A stretch of DNA of 64,000 bases from Petrosia ficiformis (taxonomy: Eukaryota > Porifera > Demospongiae > Haplosclerida > Petrosiidae), in assembly GCA_947044365.1 (NCBI GenBank), contig OX345647.1, positions 4,280,501-4,344,500 of the forward strand, written 5' to 3'. Shown here in pieces: positions 11,801 through 22,380 of this stretch. The notes below the pieces were generated by a model. The model did not search any database and had not been told where the DNA came from. It worked only from the letters and a program-made list of their open reading frames with translations. Position 1 is the stretch's first letter, and each line of letters opens with the position of its first letter. The position numbers and the translations under genes are program-made.

Positions 11801-13008
11801 TCTTCACACTCTATCAGACAATGAGACTATTGAATATATAAATCCTATGAGAATGTATAATGCAAACATAATAATTAAGATTCAGTAGTACTGAATTAAT
11901 AAATCACAATACACATTATTACTGTATTTGTTGTAACAATACAAATAAACTTTCAACACATTTTATAAATGTAGGGTTATTAGGTGTGTGGTAACATCTC
12001 CTCTCCCCCACAATGGAGAAATGATACTTAATCTCTGTCAGATTAGTCCCAGTGGCTTAGTTGGTAGAGAAATGGCCTGAATCATGGGTTCGACTCCTAC
12101 ACGAATTCACCATCTTTTCTCCAAATCTACCTATATGTAGTATGTTATAGACCTATAGTAATCTACAGTATGTTCATAAACAAATCAATCCATTAAACAA
12201 TTATCTCTGTTATAGTACCTTCATACTCTATTTGGCTGCTACAAAGAACACTTTATCTTGTCTTTCCCTTTTTAGGATATTTATGAGTGAATCCATTAAC
12301 TAATTATCTCTATTGTAGTAATTATCCTTTATTCTCACACTATTTAACAAACTATATATACAAGTAATATAATATAATAATAATATAATATATTATTAAC
12401 CTTTTGTCTCTTTCAAGATGAGAATGCAGACAATCCCATTAACTTCCATAGTAATCTTCACACTCTATCAGACAATGAGACTATTGAATATATAAATCCT
12501 ATGAGAATGTATAATGCAAACATAATAATTAAGATTCAGTAGTACTGAATTAATAAATCACAATACACATTATTACTGTATTTGTTGTAACAATACAAAT
12601 AAACTTTCAACACATTTTATAAATGTAGGGTTATTAGGTGTGTGGTAACATCTCCTCTCCCCCACAATGGAGAAATGATACTTAATCTCTGTCAGATTAG
12701 TCCCAGTGGCTTAGTTGGTAGAGAAATGGCCTGAATCATGGGTTCGACTCCTACACGAATTCACCATCTTTTCTCCAAATCTACCTATATGTAGTATGTT
12801 ATAGACCTATAGTAATCTACAGTATGTTCATAAACAAATCAATCCATTAAACAATTATCTCTGTTATAGTACCTTCATACTCTATTTGGCTGCTACAAAG
12901 AACACTTTATCTTGTCTTTCCCTTTTTAGGATATTTATGAGTGAATCCATTAACTAATTATCTCTATTGTAGTAATTATCCTTTATTCTCACACTATTTA
13001 ACAAAACA
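8650..13008. repeat. 654-bp tandem repeat array, about 6.6 copies
   Basis: The marker GTAGGGTTATTAGGTGTGTG begins at 8701, 9355, 10009, 10663, 11317, 11971 and 12625, an exact 654-bp period. Copies are almost identical; copy 4 differs at about 10713 (AATAAAACTT for AATGATACTT). Each unit holds the right arm of the fold-back tRNA-like element (A-box-like TGGCTTAGTTGG, B-box-like GGGTTCGACTCC). The rest is the 5'-flank block found upstream of array genes (TTTTTAGGATATTTATGAGT; CAAGATGAGAATGCAGACAA). The last copy diverges at about 13008 and leads directly into the promoter of the first array gene. I see no open reading frame of note. Confidence 0.92.
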
Positions 13009-13298
13009 ATAATTCTACTAGTAATATAATATAATTATAATTTAACACTTCATTAACCTTTTGTCTCTCTCCAAATGAGAATGTAGACAATCCATTAACT
13101 TCTATAGTAACCTCCACACTCTATCGAACACTGAGACTATTGAATATATAAAGAGATATAATTATATGAATATGTATAATGAAAACATAGCAATTTAGAT
13201 TCAGTAGTAATATTGTGGATTAATAAATCACTTTAATACACATACCACTGTAATATTGTATTTAAGCTCAATTAGTTCACTTATATGATTGCAATGAG

Positions 13299-13306
13299 TA
13301 TAAAAG
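13299..13306 (+). promoter_or_regulatory. TATA box, class A promoter
   Basis: TATAAAAG lies 53 bp before the ATG at 13352. The context GCAATGAGTATAAAAGGATC, preceded by GAGCTCAATTAGTTCACTTA-like sequence, recurs before the other class A genes. Confidence 0.8.
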
Positions 13307-13351
13307 GATCACTAGATTTGATGACTTTCACAAGTCTCATACACAAGAAAG

Positions 13352-14443
13352 ATGATGTATAAATGCAGTGTTCTCTTGTTACTAACACTAACTATAGCCA
13401 CTGATAGTAGCAGTTCTGATGATACAGGTCTAACTAGATGTAGTAAAGTGTACAGCCTCATCAAGACACTTGAAGAAAAGTTAGATAATCTCACTACATA
13501 CATAAGAGCAATAGAACATAACCTGAACATTACAGATTCACCTACCAATCCTTCACCTACCGGTTCTCACCCTTTTAACATTACATATTCAACTGCCTAT
13601 CCTTCATCCCTGAACATTACAGATTCGACTACCTATCCTTCATCGTCTCTCGAACACTCTTGTGAAGAGATCAAAGCTAACTGGCCAGACAGTCCCTCAG
13701 ACTATTACATTATAGCTGATAGTAATGGACATGCTCGTCATGTATACTGTTACATGGAGGAGTTGTGTGACTCCAATGGAGGTTGGATGAGAGTGGCCTA
13801 TCTCAATATGTCTGACTCAACAGAAAAGTGTCCTCCTGGGTTTAGACTATATAATCAGAATGGAGTTAGAGCTTGTGGTAGACCTCAATCATCACCAGTT
13901 CGTTACTGTCAATCAGTCAAGTTTCCATCCTATAGTATCAGCTATTCTCAAGTGTGTGGTAGAGTCACTGGATACCAGTATGGATCACCTGATGGTATTG
14001 ATCCTAACAGAGAAAGTAAACAAATAAATAATTTAAATGGAGCTTATATTGATGGTGTTAGTCTTACTCATGGTAATCCTCGTCAACACATTTGGACATT
14101 TATGGCAGGATTACAAGAGCATTCTTTTGAAATAAATGGACAATCTGAGTGTCCATGTGCTCCTAATAGTCCAGTAACTCCTCAGTCATTTGTTGGTAAT
14201 GACTATTTTTGTGAATCAGGTAATTCTGCACCCTGGCAGAGAAAGCTTTATCCTGATCCTCTATGGGATGGTAAACAGTGTGGACTGATTGAGAAGCCAT
14301 GTTGTCTAGCTCCTGGTATACCATGGTTTCATAAGACATTCGATCTTCCTACTACTGACTATATTGAGTTGAGGGTATGTGGTGATCAAGATGTTTTTGA
14401 TGAAGATATACCAGTTGGCTTCTATGAAATTTATGTCAAATGA
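13352..14443 (+). CDS. Secreted fibrinogen-like variable-patch protein, array gene 1 (class A leader)
   Basis: The product has 363 residues and a signal peptide MMYKCSVLLLLTLTIATDSS. The stalk is short and unusual: one amphipathic helix (LIKTLEEKLDNLTTYIRAIE), then a Ser/Thr/Pro-rich spacer with repeated NIT sites. It lacks the SLVQFAMMQQ segment of the other class A genes. The Cys-rich domain runs from about residue 102 to the end: SCEEIKANWPDSPSDYY, VYCYMEELC, GGWMRVAYLNMS, VCGRVTGYQYG, HIWTFMA, DPLWDGKQCG, CCLAPGIPWFHKT and GFYEIYVK. Variable patches are DPNRESKQINN, HSFEINGQSE, NSAPWQRKLYP and DQDVFDED. Patches 2 and 3 are identical to those of gene 7 (34731). It is predicted extracellular; the ligand is unknown. 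The start is fixed by the 53-bp TATA spacing. Confidence 0.9.
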   Translation: MMYKCSVLLLLTLTIATDSSSSDDTGLTRCSKVYSLIKTLEEKLDNLTTYIRAIEHNLNITDSPTNPSPTGSHPFNITYSTAYPSSLNITDSTTYPSSSLEHSCEEIKANWPDSPSDYYIIADSNGHARHVYCYMEELCDSNGGWMRVAYLNMSDSTEKCPPGFRLYNQNGVRACGRPQSSPVRYCQSVKFPSYSISYSQVCGRVTGYQYGSPDGIDPNRESKQINNLNGAYIDGVSLTHGNPRQHIWTFMAGLQEHSFEINGQSECPCAPNSPVTPQSFVGNDYFCESGNSAPWQRKLYPDPLWDGKQCGLIEKPCCLAPGIPWFHKTFDLPTTDYIELRVCGDQDVFDEDIPVGFYEIYVK

Positions 14444-14909
14444 CCATTAAAAAATGTCGTTATCTTCAAGTAACATTTATAACTTTATTTACAATCTGTA
14501 ACCTTTGTGTGTGGTTGGAAATAGGCTTCATATTTTTTAAAATTACAAAATTTAAGTAAAAATGTTATTGTACGTATACAAACATTGTTAGTTTGTTATA
14601 ATTATGTAAATGTCAGTTATTTTAATATCTATATATAATTATGTTACATATGAAATTTAGTTTTGTAGATGTCTTTACAGACTTTACAAGAATATTTTTG
14701 GTGATTCTATTAATTCATTTATTAATTATGGATATAAGCACATACGTATAGTCATAAACCCTATCTGACTACTGTTTAACTTAATAATAATCACATAGTT
14801 ATAAGTTATTGATTACAACTGAAGGTTTAGACTAACCCAGTCACTAACACAGTTGAGAGTCATTTAAATGTAGACAGGGGAACAATTGACATGAAAGACA
14901 CAAGTGTGC

Positions 14910-15043
14910 AAGTGTGGACTGATTGCATGAAAAGTCATGTTGTCTAGCTCCTGGTCTAGCATGGTTCTATAAAACATTGAGAGTGTGTAGTGATAGTTCT
15001 ACTAATGTAGATAGTACAAGAGTTGGATTATGTCAAATGAAGA
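14910..15043 (+). pseudogene. C-terminal fragment of an array gene (psi-tail 1)
   Basis: Frame fragments read CCLAPGLAWFYKTLRVCSD, matching the domain end but with the FNLPTTDYIE segment missing between KT and LRVC. The same deletion is present in the fragments at 21245, 28563 and 36300. It lies 467 bp after gene 1. It is not expected to be functional. Confidence 0.75.
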
Positions 15044-15414
15044 TTGAAATGAATAATTGGAACATACTTCAAAAATGTTTTAGTTATTTGTGGCTCAGTG
15101 GTACACTTTTGATGATTCTATTTATAGTAATAATTTTTTTACATGTACAACATTACATTAATTAAAAAATATTTTTGTGGAGGTCATTACATTATAATAA
15201 CACTTTGTGTAAGTACAGTAGACTACTCTGTTAACCAATCCTATATGTAGTATTGGTGAAAATGAATTATGATAACACCCCATAGACAGAAACAAAGTAA
15301 GATAGATGGTGAGAGAAGATGCGGTGATTAATATTTGCTTATATCGAGCAAAGGTAGAAAGTTGTGGAACAAGACTATCAGATTAAGTAAAATAACATTA
15401 AGACTAGAGCTATG

Positions 15415-15916
15415 ATTCCAACCTTATTACATACACATAAACCATAGCATGAATAATTCACTATGATGTTAGACACTCTATTGAGGAATCTATATAGTAT
15501 AAATCCCAGTTCATAGTATTTATATCATTTTACTTTGTATAGCGGAAACCACAAACAAGTCTCAGACAACCTAAATTTCATGCAGCATCATTGTTGGTTC
15601 ACTTCCTAAAGACAAAATTTGGCAGTAATTTGGGTATGAATGTTTTAAATGTCATGACTCAGCAGATTTAATTATGGATACCATTTAAATACCACGACTT
15701 AGCAAACTTATCTATGAATAATTATGATTTAATTTATAATGGTATTTGTTATACACCTATTTGTCAGGATTCGCATCCCTTGGGCTTCACCCTCGGGATC
15801 TAAACAGAATGAATCCCTCTAAGTAGGTGTATAACTATATATAAACAATGAATCAGTTAAAAGAGTTGACAAATAGTCAGAAGAAACAGCAACTTATCAT
15901 TAAGTTATAAACAAGA
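15415..15916. repeat. Class C 5'-flank module (copy 1)
   Basis: Closely matches 46078-46525: CCATAGCATGAATAATTC, GCGGAAACCACAAACAAGT, GGCAGTAATTTGGGTATGAA, and then an inverted pair TATACACCTA/TAGGTGTATA around GGATTC/GAATCC before a TATATAAA at about 15837. It precedes the class C pseudogene at 15917. Confidence 0.7.
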
Positions 15917-16085
15917 TGATGTGTAAAGATATCCTGATACTATATCTGACCTCTATACTAGCTATATAGGTATTGCTGATAATCATGATGCAACTGATTG
16001 CTACAGGTCCCCTTGCTTTCAAGATATGATCAAAAAGCTGGATGATGCCGAAAATAAGCTTAATCAAATAATGACAGCCGTTACA
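15917..16085 (+). pseudogene. 5' fragment of a class C array gene
   Basis: The sequence follows the leader of the gene at 38492 (MMCKDILILYLTSILAI). A 2-bp TA insertion (GCTATATAGG for GCTATAGG) creates a stop at codon 18. Homology continues through the stalk (CFQDMIKKLDDAENKLNQ in another frame) and ends abruptly at about 16085, where an array 3'/5' flank sequence takes over. The C-terminal domain is missing. Confidence 0.8.
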
Positions 16086-16324
16086 TTGATTGCAAATATT
16101 TTTGTGGAGGTCATTACATAGTATAATTATAATATAATAAATTATATTATTAACCTTTTGTCTGTTTCAAGATGAAAATGTAGACAATCCATTAACTTCT
16201 ATAGTAACCTTTACACTCTATCAGACAATGAGACTATTGAATACATAAATCCTGTGAGAATGTATATTTAAACAATTAGTAAATCTATTAAATTAACCTA
16301 TACTCTATCCTTACATTCAATATA

Positions 16325-16367
16325 CTATATATATATATATATATATATATAATTATATATATAGTAT

Positions 16368-16408
<41 letters not shown>

Positions 16409-16485
16409 GTAGTATATTGAATATATATATATATATATAATATATATATATATAGTATATTGAATATTATATATATATATATATC
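16325..16485. repeat. (AT)n microsatellite cluster
   Basis: Long (AT)n runs are separated by repeated AGTATATTGAATAT units upstream of array gene 2. Shorter versions occupy the same position upstream of genes 6 and 7 and of the orphan class B promoter, so this is an expanded part of the class B 5' flank. Confidence 0.85.
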
Positions 16486-16553
16486 ACATTATGTAATGTG
16501 ACATAATATTAATGATATGAGTTGTTCACTTAAGTGGTAAATATAAGCTCAAG

Positions 16554-16561
16554 TATAAAAG
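16554..16561 (+). promoter_or_regulatory. TATA box, class B promoter
   Basis: TATAAAAG lies 51 bp before ATG 16605. About 30 bp upstream is TTCACTTAAGTGG, a near copy of the palindromic CCACTTAAGTGG found at genes 6 and 7. Confidence 0.8.
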
Positions 16562-16604
16562 GAGTTGATAAATTGACTCATTCACATGTACAGTTACCAA
16601 CAAC

Positions 16605-17744
16605 ATGAAGTGTAAAGTAATCCTCATATTGTATCTGGTCACTGTTCTACAACTTGGTCTTGCTGATAATCATGATGATTGTGGTACCTCTACACTACAG
16701 TCTATGGGAACATTAGTACAACTTGCAATGCTTCAACAACCAGTTAATACTGCTAATATGAATACTGGTAACTGTACAACACAAAATGAGGCTTTGAAAA
16801 AGATTAATGATAAGCTTGATAGTATTATAGCTGATAGAAGTAAAGATGAAGAGAAGCTTAACCACCTGATTACAACTGTAGAGAACTTAACCACCATAAT
16901 CAAGAACGTTTATAATGAAAGTAATGAAGAACCTTTCTTCTATCCTTCATTATCTCTCGTACACTCTTGTGAACAGATTAAAGCTAACTGGCCAGACAGT
17001 CCCTCAGACTATTACATTATAGCTGATAGTAATGGACATGCTCATCATGTATACTGTCACATGGAGGAGTTGTGTGACTCCAAAGGAGGCTGGATGAGAG
17101 TGGCCTATCTCAATATGTCTGACTTGACAGAAGAGTGTCCTCCTGGGTTTAGACTATATGATGAGAATGGAGTTAGAGCTTGTGGTAGACCTGAATCATC
17201 ACCAGCTGGTTACTGTCAATCGGTCAAGTTTCCTTCCTATAATATCAGCTATTCTCAAGTGTGTGGTAGAGTCACTGGATATCAATATGGATCACCTGAT
17301 GCTATTGATCCTCGTGGACAAACAAATAACTTAAATGCAGCTTATATTGATGGTGTTAGTCTTACTCGTGGTAATCCTCGTCAACATATTTGGACATTTA
17401 TGGCAAGTTTACAAGAGAATGCATTCTATCGAAATGGCCAATATTCATGTCCATGTGCTACTAATAGTACAGTAACTCCTCAGTCATTTGTTGGTAATGA
17501 CTATTTCTGTGAATCAGGTTGTCCTGGACACTGGCAACTCAACGTCCTTTATACTGATCCGCTATGGGATGGTAAACAGTGTGGACTGATCGAGAAGCCA
17601 TGTTGTCTAGCTCCCAGTATACCGTGGTTCCATAAAACATTCGATCTTCCTACTACTGACTATATTGAGTTGAGGGTGTGTGCTAATCAAGAAACTGCTA
17701 ATGAAGATATACCAGTTGGCTTCTATGACATTTATGTCAAATGA
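16605..17744 (+). CDS. Secreted fibrinogen-like variable-patch protein, array gene 2 (class B leader)
   Basis: The product has 379 residues. The signal peptide MKCKVILILYLVTVLQLGLA is followed by a stalk at about 22-120. The stalk holds TLVQLAMLQQPVNTANMNTG and heptad-like helices (EALKKINDKLDSIIADR; EEKLNHLITTVENLTTII) that could oligomerise the protein. The Cys-rich domain covers about 121-379 with 15 cysteines, including the optional one in CESGC. Variable patches are DPRGQTNN, NAFYRNGQYS, CPGHWQLNVLY and NQETANED. Local oddities are a CPCATNSTV segment where all others read CPCAPNSPV, and SIP for GIP. N-glycosylation motifs include NMS and NIS. The 3' flank is of the AAGATTCAAATATAAAGTC type. 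Confidence 0.9.
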   Translation: MKCKVILILYLVTVLQLGLADNHDDCGTSTLQSMGTLVQLAMLQQPVNTANMNTGNCTTQNEALKKINDKLDSIIADRSKDEEKLNHLITTVENLTTIIKNVYNESNEEPFFYPSLSLVHSCEQIKANWPDSPSDYYIIADSNGHAHHVYCHMEELCDSKGGWMRVAYLNMSDLTEECPPGFRLYDENGVRACGRPESSPAGYCQSVKFPSYNISYSQVCGRVTGYQYGSPDAIDPRGQTNNLNAAYIDGVSLTRGNPRQHIWTFMASLQENAFYRNGQYSCPCATNSTVTPQSFVGNDYFCESGCPGHWQLNVLYTDPLWDGKQCGLIEKPCCLAPSIPWFHKTFDLPTTDYIELRVCANQETANEDIPVGFYDIYVK

Positions 17745-18785
17745 AGATTCAAATATAAAGTCATCATCAGCTAAGCAACATTTTAAACTTCAATTTTTTT
17801 GTGGCATGCACTGTAATGCTTGTAATTGTAGCTACAAACATAAACACTTACAATTCTAAACATATTTCAATGTACGTACATGGATCTTTAGTTAGTTATC
17901 TTAATGTCTACAGTTATAATTATGTAATTATTATAATAACTTTGAGTGTGAAATTTACTTTTGCAGATTTTTGCAAAAAAATACTTTCAGTGATTAATAT
18001 ATATGCCAACCTATTACAGCCGTATTAACAAATTAATCCTACATTATCAAGGGTGTATAGAAATGTGTAATTATACTTCATTATTACTATACAATTTTGC
18101 AATCTTACAACATCATTTGTTCTAAGTGCTAGATTAACATCCTTGTTTACATCAAGCAAGGGTAGGAAGATGAAAGACAAGACTATCAGAGTAAAAAAAA
18201 AACATTAAAAGTACAGCTGTGATTCAAAAACATTTTAACCACACAGTTAATTACCCTGCATATATGTGCAAAGGGTTAAATGATCAGTTCTCTCCATCTG
18301 TGATTCCAAACAAAAGAAATTTGTAATAGTTTGAACATCTTATAAACATCTCAGAAAACTTGAAATTAGTCCTATAAGAATTTATGCACACTTGTAGAGT
18401 CTAATGTAGTTCACAGTATCTGCTGTGCTTTCTTATATCAGTTTAGAATAGTCCATCATTTTCCGGTCAACCACACGCTTCATTCCCATTGCAACAATGA
18501 TGATTAAGCCATTGCATCATCATGCAAGCCCGGGGTACCCGTTCTCTAGTTATAATAGGATTTTATTTAATTAATGTATTAACCCTGTGAGCTTTGAGCT
18601 CAAGATTATTCACAATAGCATGCCCAAATTGAATATATCCAAAATATGTGGCTCAATGGAACATTTTTGGTGATTCTATTTATAGTAATAATATTCATTA
18701 CATTTGTTTATATATAAACACATAATGCTAGTGCTATAGTACAGTAGACTACTTTGTTAATCAATCCTATTAGTGGAAATGAATT
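17745..18785. other. 3'-flank module and 628-bp-block fragment
   Basis: The first part (CACTGTAATGCTTGTAATTG, CTTTAGTTAGTTATCTTAAT) is shared with the 3' flank of gene 3. From about 18460 to 18660 it resembles the left half of the 628-bp blocks at 29964-31225 (TTGCAACAATGATGATTAAG, TTAACCCTGTGAGC). I see no gene; the ORF at 17801 is conserved only as repeat. Confidence 0.55.
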
Positions 18786-18789
18786 GAAT

Positions 18790-19025
18790 AAATTTGCAGA
18801 AAAGATGCTGAATTCCCAGATGGGATTAGAACCCATGACACTGGCTTGCTAGGTCATTGCTCTATGTGGCAACATCTCCTCTCCCCCACAATAGAGAAAC
18901 AATGTTCAATCTCTGTCAGATTAGTCCCAGTGGCTTAGTTGGTAGAGAAATGGCCTAGCAAGCCTGGATCATGGGTTCGACTCCTACCTCAATTCACCAT
19001 CTTTTCTCCAAATCTACCTATAGCT
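18790..19025. mobile_element. Fold-back tRNA-like element, shortened copy
   Basis: Left arm AAATTTGCAGAAAAGATGCT and right arm CATCTTTTCTCCAAATCTAC are inverted. The plus-strand tRNA-like head is more complete here than in the 654-bp array: TGGCTTAGTTGGTAGAG, then GGCCTAGCAAGCC, then GGGTTCGACTCCTACC. The left head is cut off after GTCATTGCTCTA. Confidence 0.6.
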
Positions 19026-19517
19026 ATGTAGTATGTTATAGACGACCTATAGTAATCTTCAGTATGAGAATGTATGTTCATAAGCAAATCAATTCATTAA
19101 ATAATCATCTCTCTTAATAGTAACCTTCATTCTCTTTCCGACTATTTGGGTACAACAAAGAACACTTTATCTCGTCTTTCCCTTTTTAGGATATTTATGA
19201 GTGAATCTGTTAACTAATTATCTCTATTGTAGTAATTATCCTTTATACTCACACTATTTAACAAACCAATTCTACTATATATACACAAGTAATATAATAT
19301 AACACTTTATTAACCTTCTGTGTCTTTCAAGATGAGAATGCAGACAATCCATTAACTTCTATAGTAACCTTCACACTCTATCAGACAATGAGACTATTGA
19401 ACATATAAATCCTATGAGAATGTATAATTAAGATTCAGTAGTACTGAATTAATAAATCACAATACACATTATTACTGTATTTGAGCTCAATTAGTTCACT
19501 TATATGATTGCAATGAG

Positions 19518-19525
19518 TATAAAAG
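19518..19525 (+). promoter_or_regulatory. TATA box, class A promoter
   Basis: TATAAAAG lies 53 bp before ATG 19571, in the conserved class A context GCAATGAGTATAAAAGGATC. Confidence 0.8.
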
Positions 19526-19570
19526 GATCACTAGATTTGATAAGTTTCACAAGTCTCATGCACAATAAAG

Positions 19571-20818
19571 ATGATGTATAAATACAGTGTTCTCTTGTTA
19601 CAAGTCATTATAACACTAACTATAGCCACAGATAGTAGCACTTCTGATGATACATGTCACACTACTGATTCAGTTCATCAGTCTATAGCTAGCCTGACTA
19701 AACTAGTCACTGATATACTGATCAAGTCTTCTCATGAAGTTGTTACTAATTTTAGTAAAGATAATAATGTGGCTAGTCTAGTACAGTTTGCAATGATGCA
19801 ACAGATGGTCAGTGGTAGCTACTTGAATACTGGAAACTATCCAGTTCACTGTCAAGCTAATGATGATAGTAATGAAAGTGTAGTGATTACTAAACTAGAT
19901 GAAGTTGAAAACAGGCTTAATAAAAAGCTTGATGAAACTAATGATAAGTTAGATAAACTCACTACAGACATGACAACAATAAAACATATCCTGAACATTA
20001 CAGATTCAAATAGCTATCCTTCATCATCTCTTATGCACTCTTGTGAAGAGATTAAAGCTAACTGGCCCGACAGTCCCTCAGACTATTATATTATAGCTGA
20101 TAGTAATGGACATGCTCGTCATGTATACTGTCACATGGAGGAGTTGTGTGACTCCAAGGGAGGCTGGATGAGAGTGGCCTATCTCAATATGTCTGACTCA
20201 ACAGAAGAGTGTCCTCCTGGGTTTAGACTATATGATGAGAATGGAGTTAGAGCTTGTGGTAGACCCGAATCATCACCAGCTGGTTACTGTCAATCAGTCA
20301 AGTTTCCTTCCTATAGTATCAGCTATTCTCAAGTGTGTGGTAGAGTCACCGGATACCAGTACGGAACAACTAATGCTATTGATCCTCGTGGACAAACAAA
20401 TAACTTAAATGCAGCTTATATTGATGGTGTTAGTCTTACTCGTGGTAATCCTCGTCAACATATTTGGACATTTATGGCAGCTTTACAAGAGAATGTATTC
20501 TTTCAAAATGGTCAATATGAGTGTCCATGTGCTCCTAATAGTCCAGTAACTCCTCAGTCATTTGTTGGTAATGACTATTTCTGTGAATCAGGTTGTCCTG
20601 GACACTGGCAACTCAACGTCCTCTGTACTGATCCTCTATGGGATGGTAAACAGTGTGGACTGATTGAGAAGCCATGTTGTCTAGCTCCTGGTATACCATG
20701 GTTCCATAAAACATTCAATCTTCCTACTACTGACTATATCGAGTTGAGGGTGTGTGGTAATCAAGTTGTTACTGATGAAGATATACCAGTTGGTTTCTAT
20801 GACATTTATGTCAAATGA
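19571..20818 (+). CDS. Secreted fibrinogen-like variable-patch protein, array gene 3 (class A leader)
   Basis: The product has 415 residues, the longest stalk form. The signal peptide is MMYKYSVLLLQVIITLTIA. The stalk (about 25-155) holds SIASLTKLVTDILIKSSH, SLVQFAMMQQMVSGSYLNTG and a heptad region (TKLDEVENRLNKKLDETNDK followed by LDKLTTDMTTIKHILNIT), suggesting a parallel coiled coil. The Cys-rich domain spans about 157-415. Variable patches are DPRGQTNN (as in gene 2), NVFFQNGQYE (as in gene 9), CPGHWQLNVLC with an extra cysteine, and NQVVTDED (as in gene 5). The gene is thus a mosaic of patches found elsewhere. It is predicted secreted and N-glycosylated; partner unknown. Confidence 0.9.
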   Translation: MMYKYSVLLLQVIITLTIATDSSTSDDTCHTTDSVHQSIASLTKLVTDILIKSSHEVVTNFSKDNNVASLVQFAMMQQMVSGSYLNTGNYPVHCQANDDSNESVVITKLDEVENRLNKKLDETNDKLDKLTTDMTTIKHILNITDSNSYPSSSLMHSCEEIKANWPDSPSDYYIIADSNGHARHVYCHMEELCDSKGGWMRVAYLNMSDSTEECPPGFRLYDENGVRACGRPESSPAGYCQSVKFPSYSISYSQVCGRVTGYQYGTTNAIDPRGQTNNLNAAYIDGVSLTRGNPRQHIWTFMAALQENVFFQNGQYECPCAPNSPVTPQSFVGNDYFCESGCPGHWQLNVLCTDPLWDGKQCGLIEKPCCLAPGIPWFHKTFNLPTTDYIELRVCGNQVVTDEDIPVGFYDIYVK

Positions 20819-21244
20819 AGATTCAAATATAAAGTCATCATCCGCTAAGCAACATTTTAAACTTCAATTTTTTTGTGGTATGCACTGTAATATTTGTAAT
20901 TGTAGCTACAAATATAAACACTTACAATTTTAAACATATTTCAATGTACGTACATGTATCTTTAGTTAGTTATCTTAATGTCTATAGTTATAATTATGTA
21001 ATTATTATAATAACTTTGAGTGGGAAATTTACTTTTGTAGATTTTTGCAAAAAATATTTTCAGTGATTAATAGCATATAAATGCTAACCTATTACAGCTG
21101 TATTAAGAAATTATTCCTACAATATCAAGGGTGTATGGAAATGTGTATTTATACTTCATTATTGCAATACAGTTTTGCAATCTTACAACATCATTTGTTC
21201 TAAGTGCTAAGACGATTGAGAGAAATTTAAAAGAGAATGAAACA

Positions 21245-21395
21245 CAAGCGTGGACTAATTGAGAAGTCATGTTGTCTAGCTCCTGGTCTACTATGGTTCT
21301 ATAAAACATTGAGAGTATATTGTTCTACTATTGTTCTGCAGATAGTATACCAGTTGGATTATATGATAATGGAGATTGAAATGAATAATTGGAAC
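21245..21395 (+). pseudogene. C-terminal fragment of an array gene (psi-tail 2)
   Basis: Reads GLIEKSCCLAPGLLWFYKTL and then degenerates. It carries the same internal deletion as psi-tail 1 and is 427 bp after gene 3. The trailing GAAATGAATAATTGGAACAT is common to all psi-tails. Confidence 0.75.
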
Positions 21396-21654
21396 ATATT
21401 TCAAAAATGCTTTAGATATTTGTTTGTGGCTCAATGGAACATTTTTGATGATTCTATTAATAGTATTTATATTATTACTTTTGTACGTACATGTACAACA
21501 TGCACTAATTAAGTATAGACATTATAATAACATGATCATTGAAATATACTCATTTATATATAAACACATAAGCTAGTGTTATAGTACAGCAGACTACTTT
21601 GTTAATCAATGCTATATGTAGTATTAGTGGAAATGAATTATGATAACATCCCAT

Positions 21655-22015
21655 TAAACAGAAACAAAGTAAGATCAAATGGGAGAAAAGATCCTGAATA
21701 CACAGATGGGATTAGAACCCGGTTTGCTAGGCCATTGCTCTACCAACTAAGCCACTGGAACTCAGCTAACACAGACTAAGACGTGGTACCCACCTTGTTG
21801 TAACCCTACAAATACACTTTCAACAAGTTTTATATCTGTGGGGTTATTAGGTATGTGGCAACATCTCCTCCCCACCCACAACGGAGAAACGATGCTTAAT
21901 CTCTGTCAGATGAGTACCAGTGGCTTAGTTGGTAGAGAAAAGGTCCTAGCAAGCCTGGATCATGGGTTTGACTCCTACCTGCATCCACCATCTTTTCTCT
22001 AAATCTACCTGTATG
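21655..22015. mobile_element. Fold-back tRNA-like element
   Basis: Minus-strand head at about 21705-21765 (CTACCAACTAAGCCACTGG, the complement of an A-box region). Plus-strand head at about 21905-21985 (GTGGCTTAGTTGGTAGAG and GGGTTTGACTCCTACC). The arms end in GAGAAAAGATCCTGAAT and CATCTTTTCTCTAAATCTAC. It is diverged from the 8541 copy. Confidence 0.6.
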
Positions 22016-22019
22016 TAGT

Positions 22020-22380
22020 ATGTTATAGACTTATAGTAATCTTCAGTATGAGAATATATGTTCATAAGCAAATCAATCCATTAAACAATTATCTCTCTTA
22101 TAGTAACTTTCATACTCTACTTGGCTGCTACAAAGAACACTTTATCTCGTCTTTCCCTTTTTAGGATATATATGAGTGAATCCATTAACTAATTATCTTT
22201 ATTGTAGTAATTATCCTTTATTCTCACACTATTCAACTACTATATGTATACAAGATAATTATAATATAATATATTATTAACCTTTTGTCTCTCTCAAGAC
22301 AAGAATGCAGACAATCCATAGTAACCTTCACACTTTCAGACAATGAGACTACATAAATCCTGTGAGAATGTATAATTAAA
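22020..22380. repeat. Array 5'-flank block
   Basis: Diverged copy of the non-tRNA part of the 654-bp unit: AAACAATTATCTCTCTTATA, ACTTTATCTCGTCTTTCCCT, TTTTTAGGATATATATGAGT, CAAGACAAGAATGCAGACAA. It is followed directly by a class B promoter-like block. Confidence 0.7.

Noticed and set aside
8650..13008. CRISPR-like array
   Set aside because: The 654-bp period has no alternation of short repeats and unique spacers, and the host is clearly eukaryotic.
17801..21066. Small ORFs after genes 2 and 3 (MACTVMLVIVATN and MVCTVIFVIVATN)
   Set aside because: They are similar only because the 3' flanks are duplicated. The lengths and ends differ by frameshift and other flank copies do not keep the frame.
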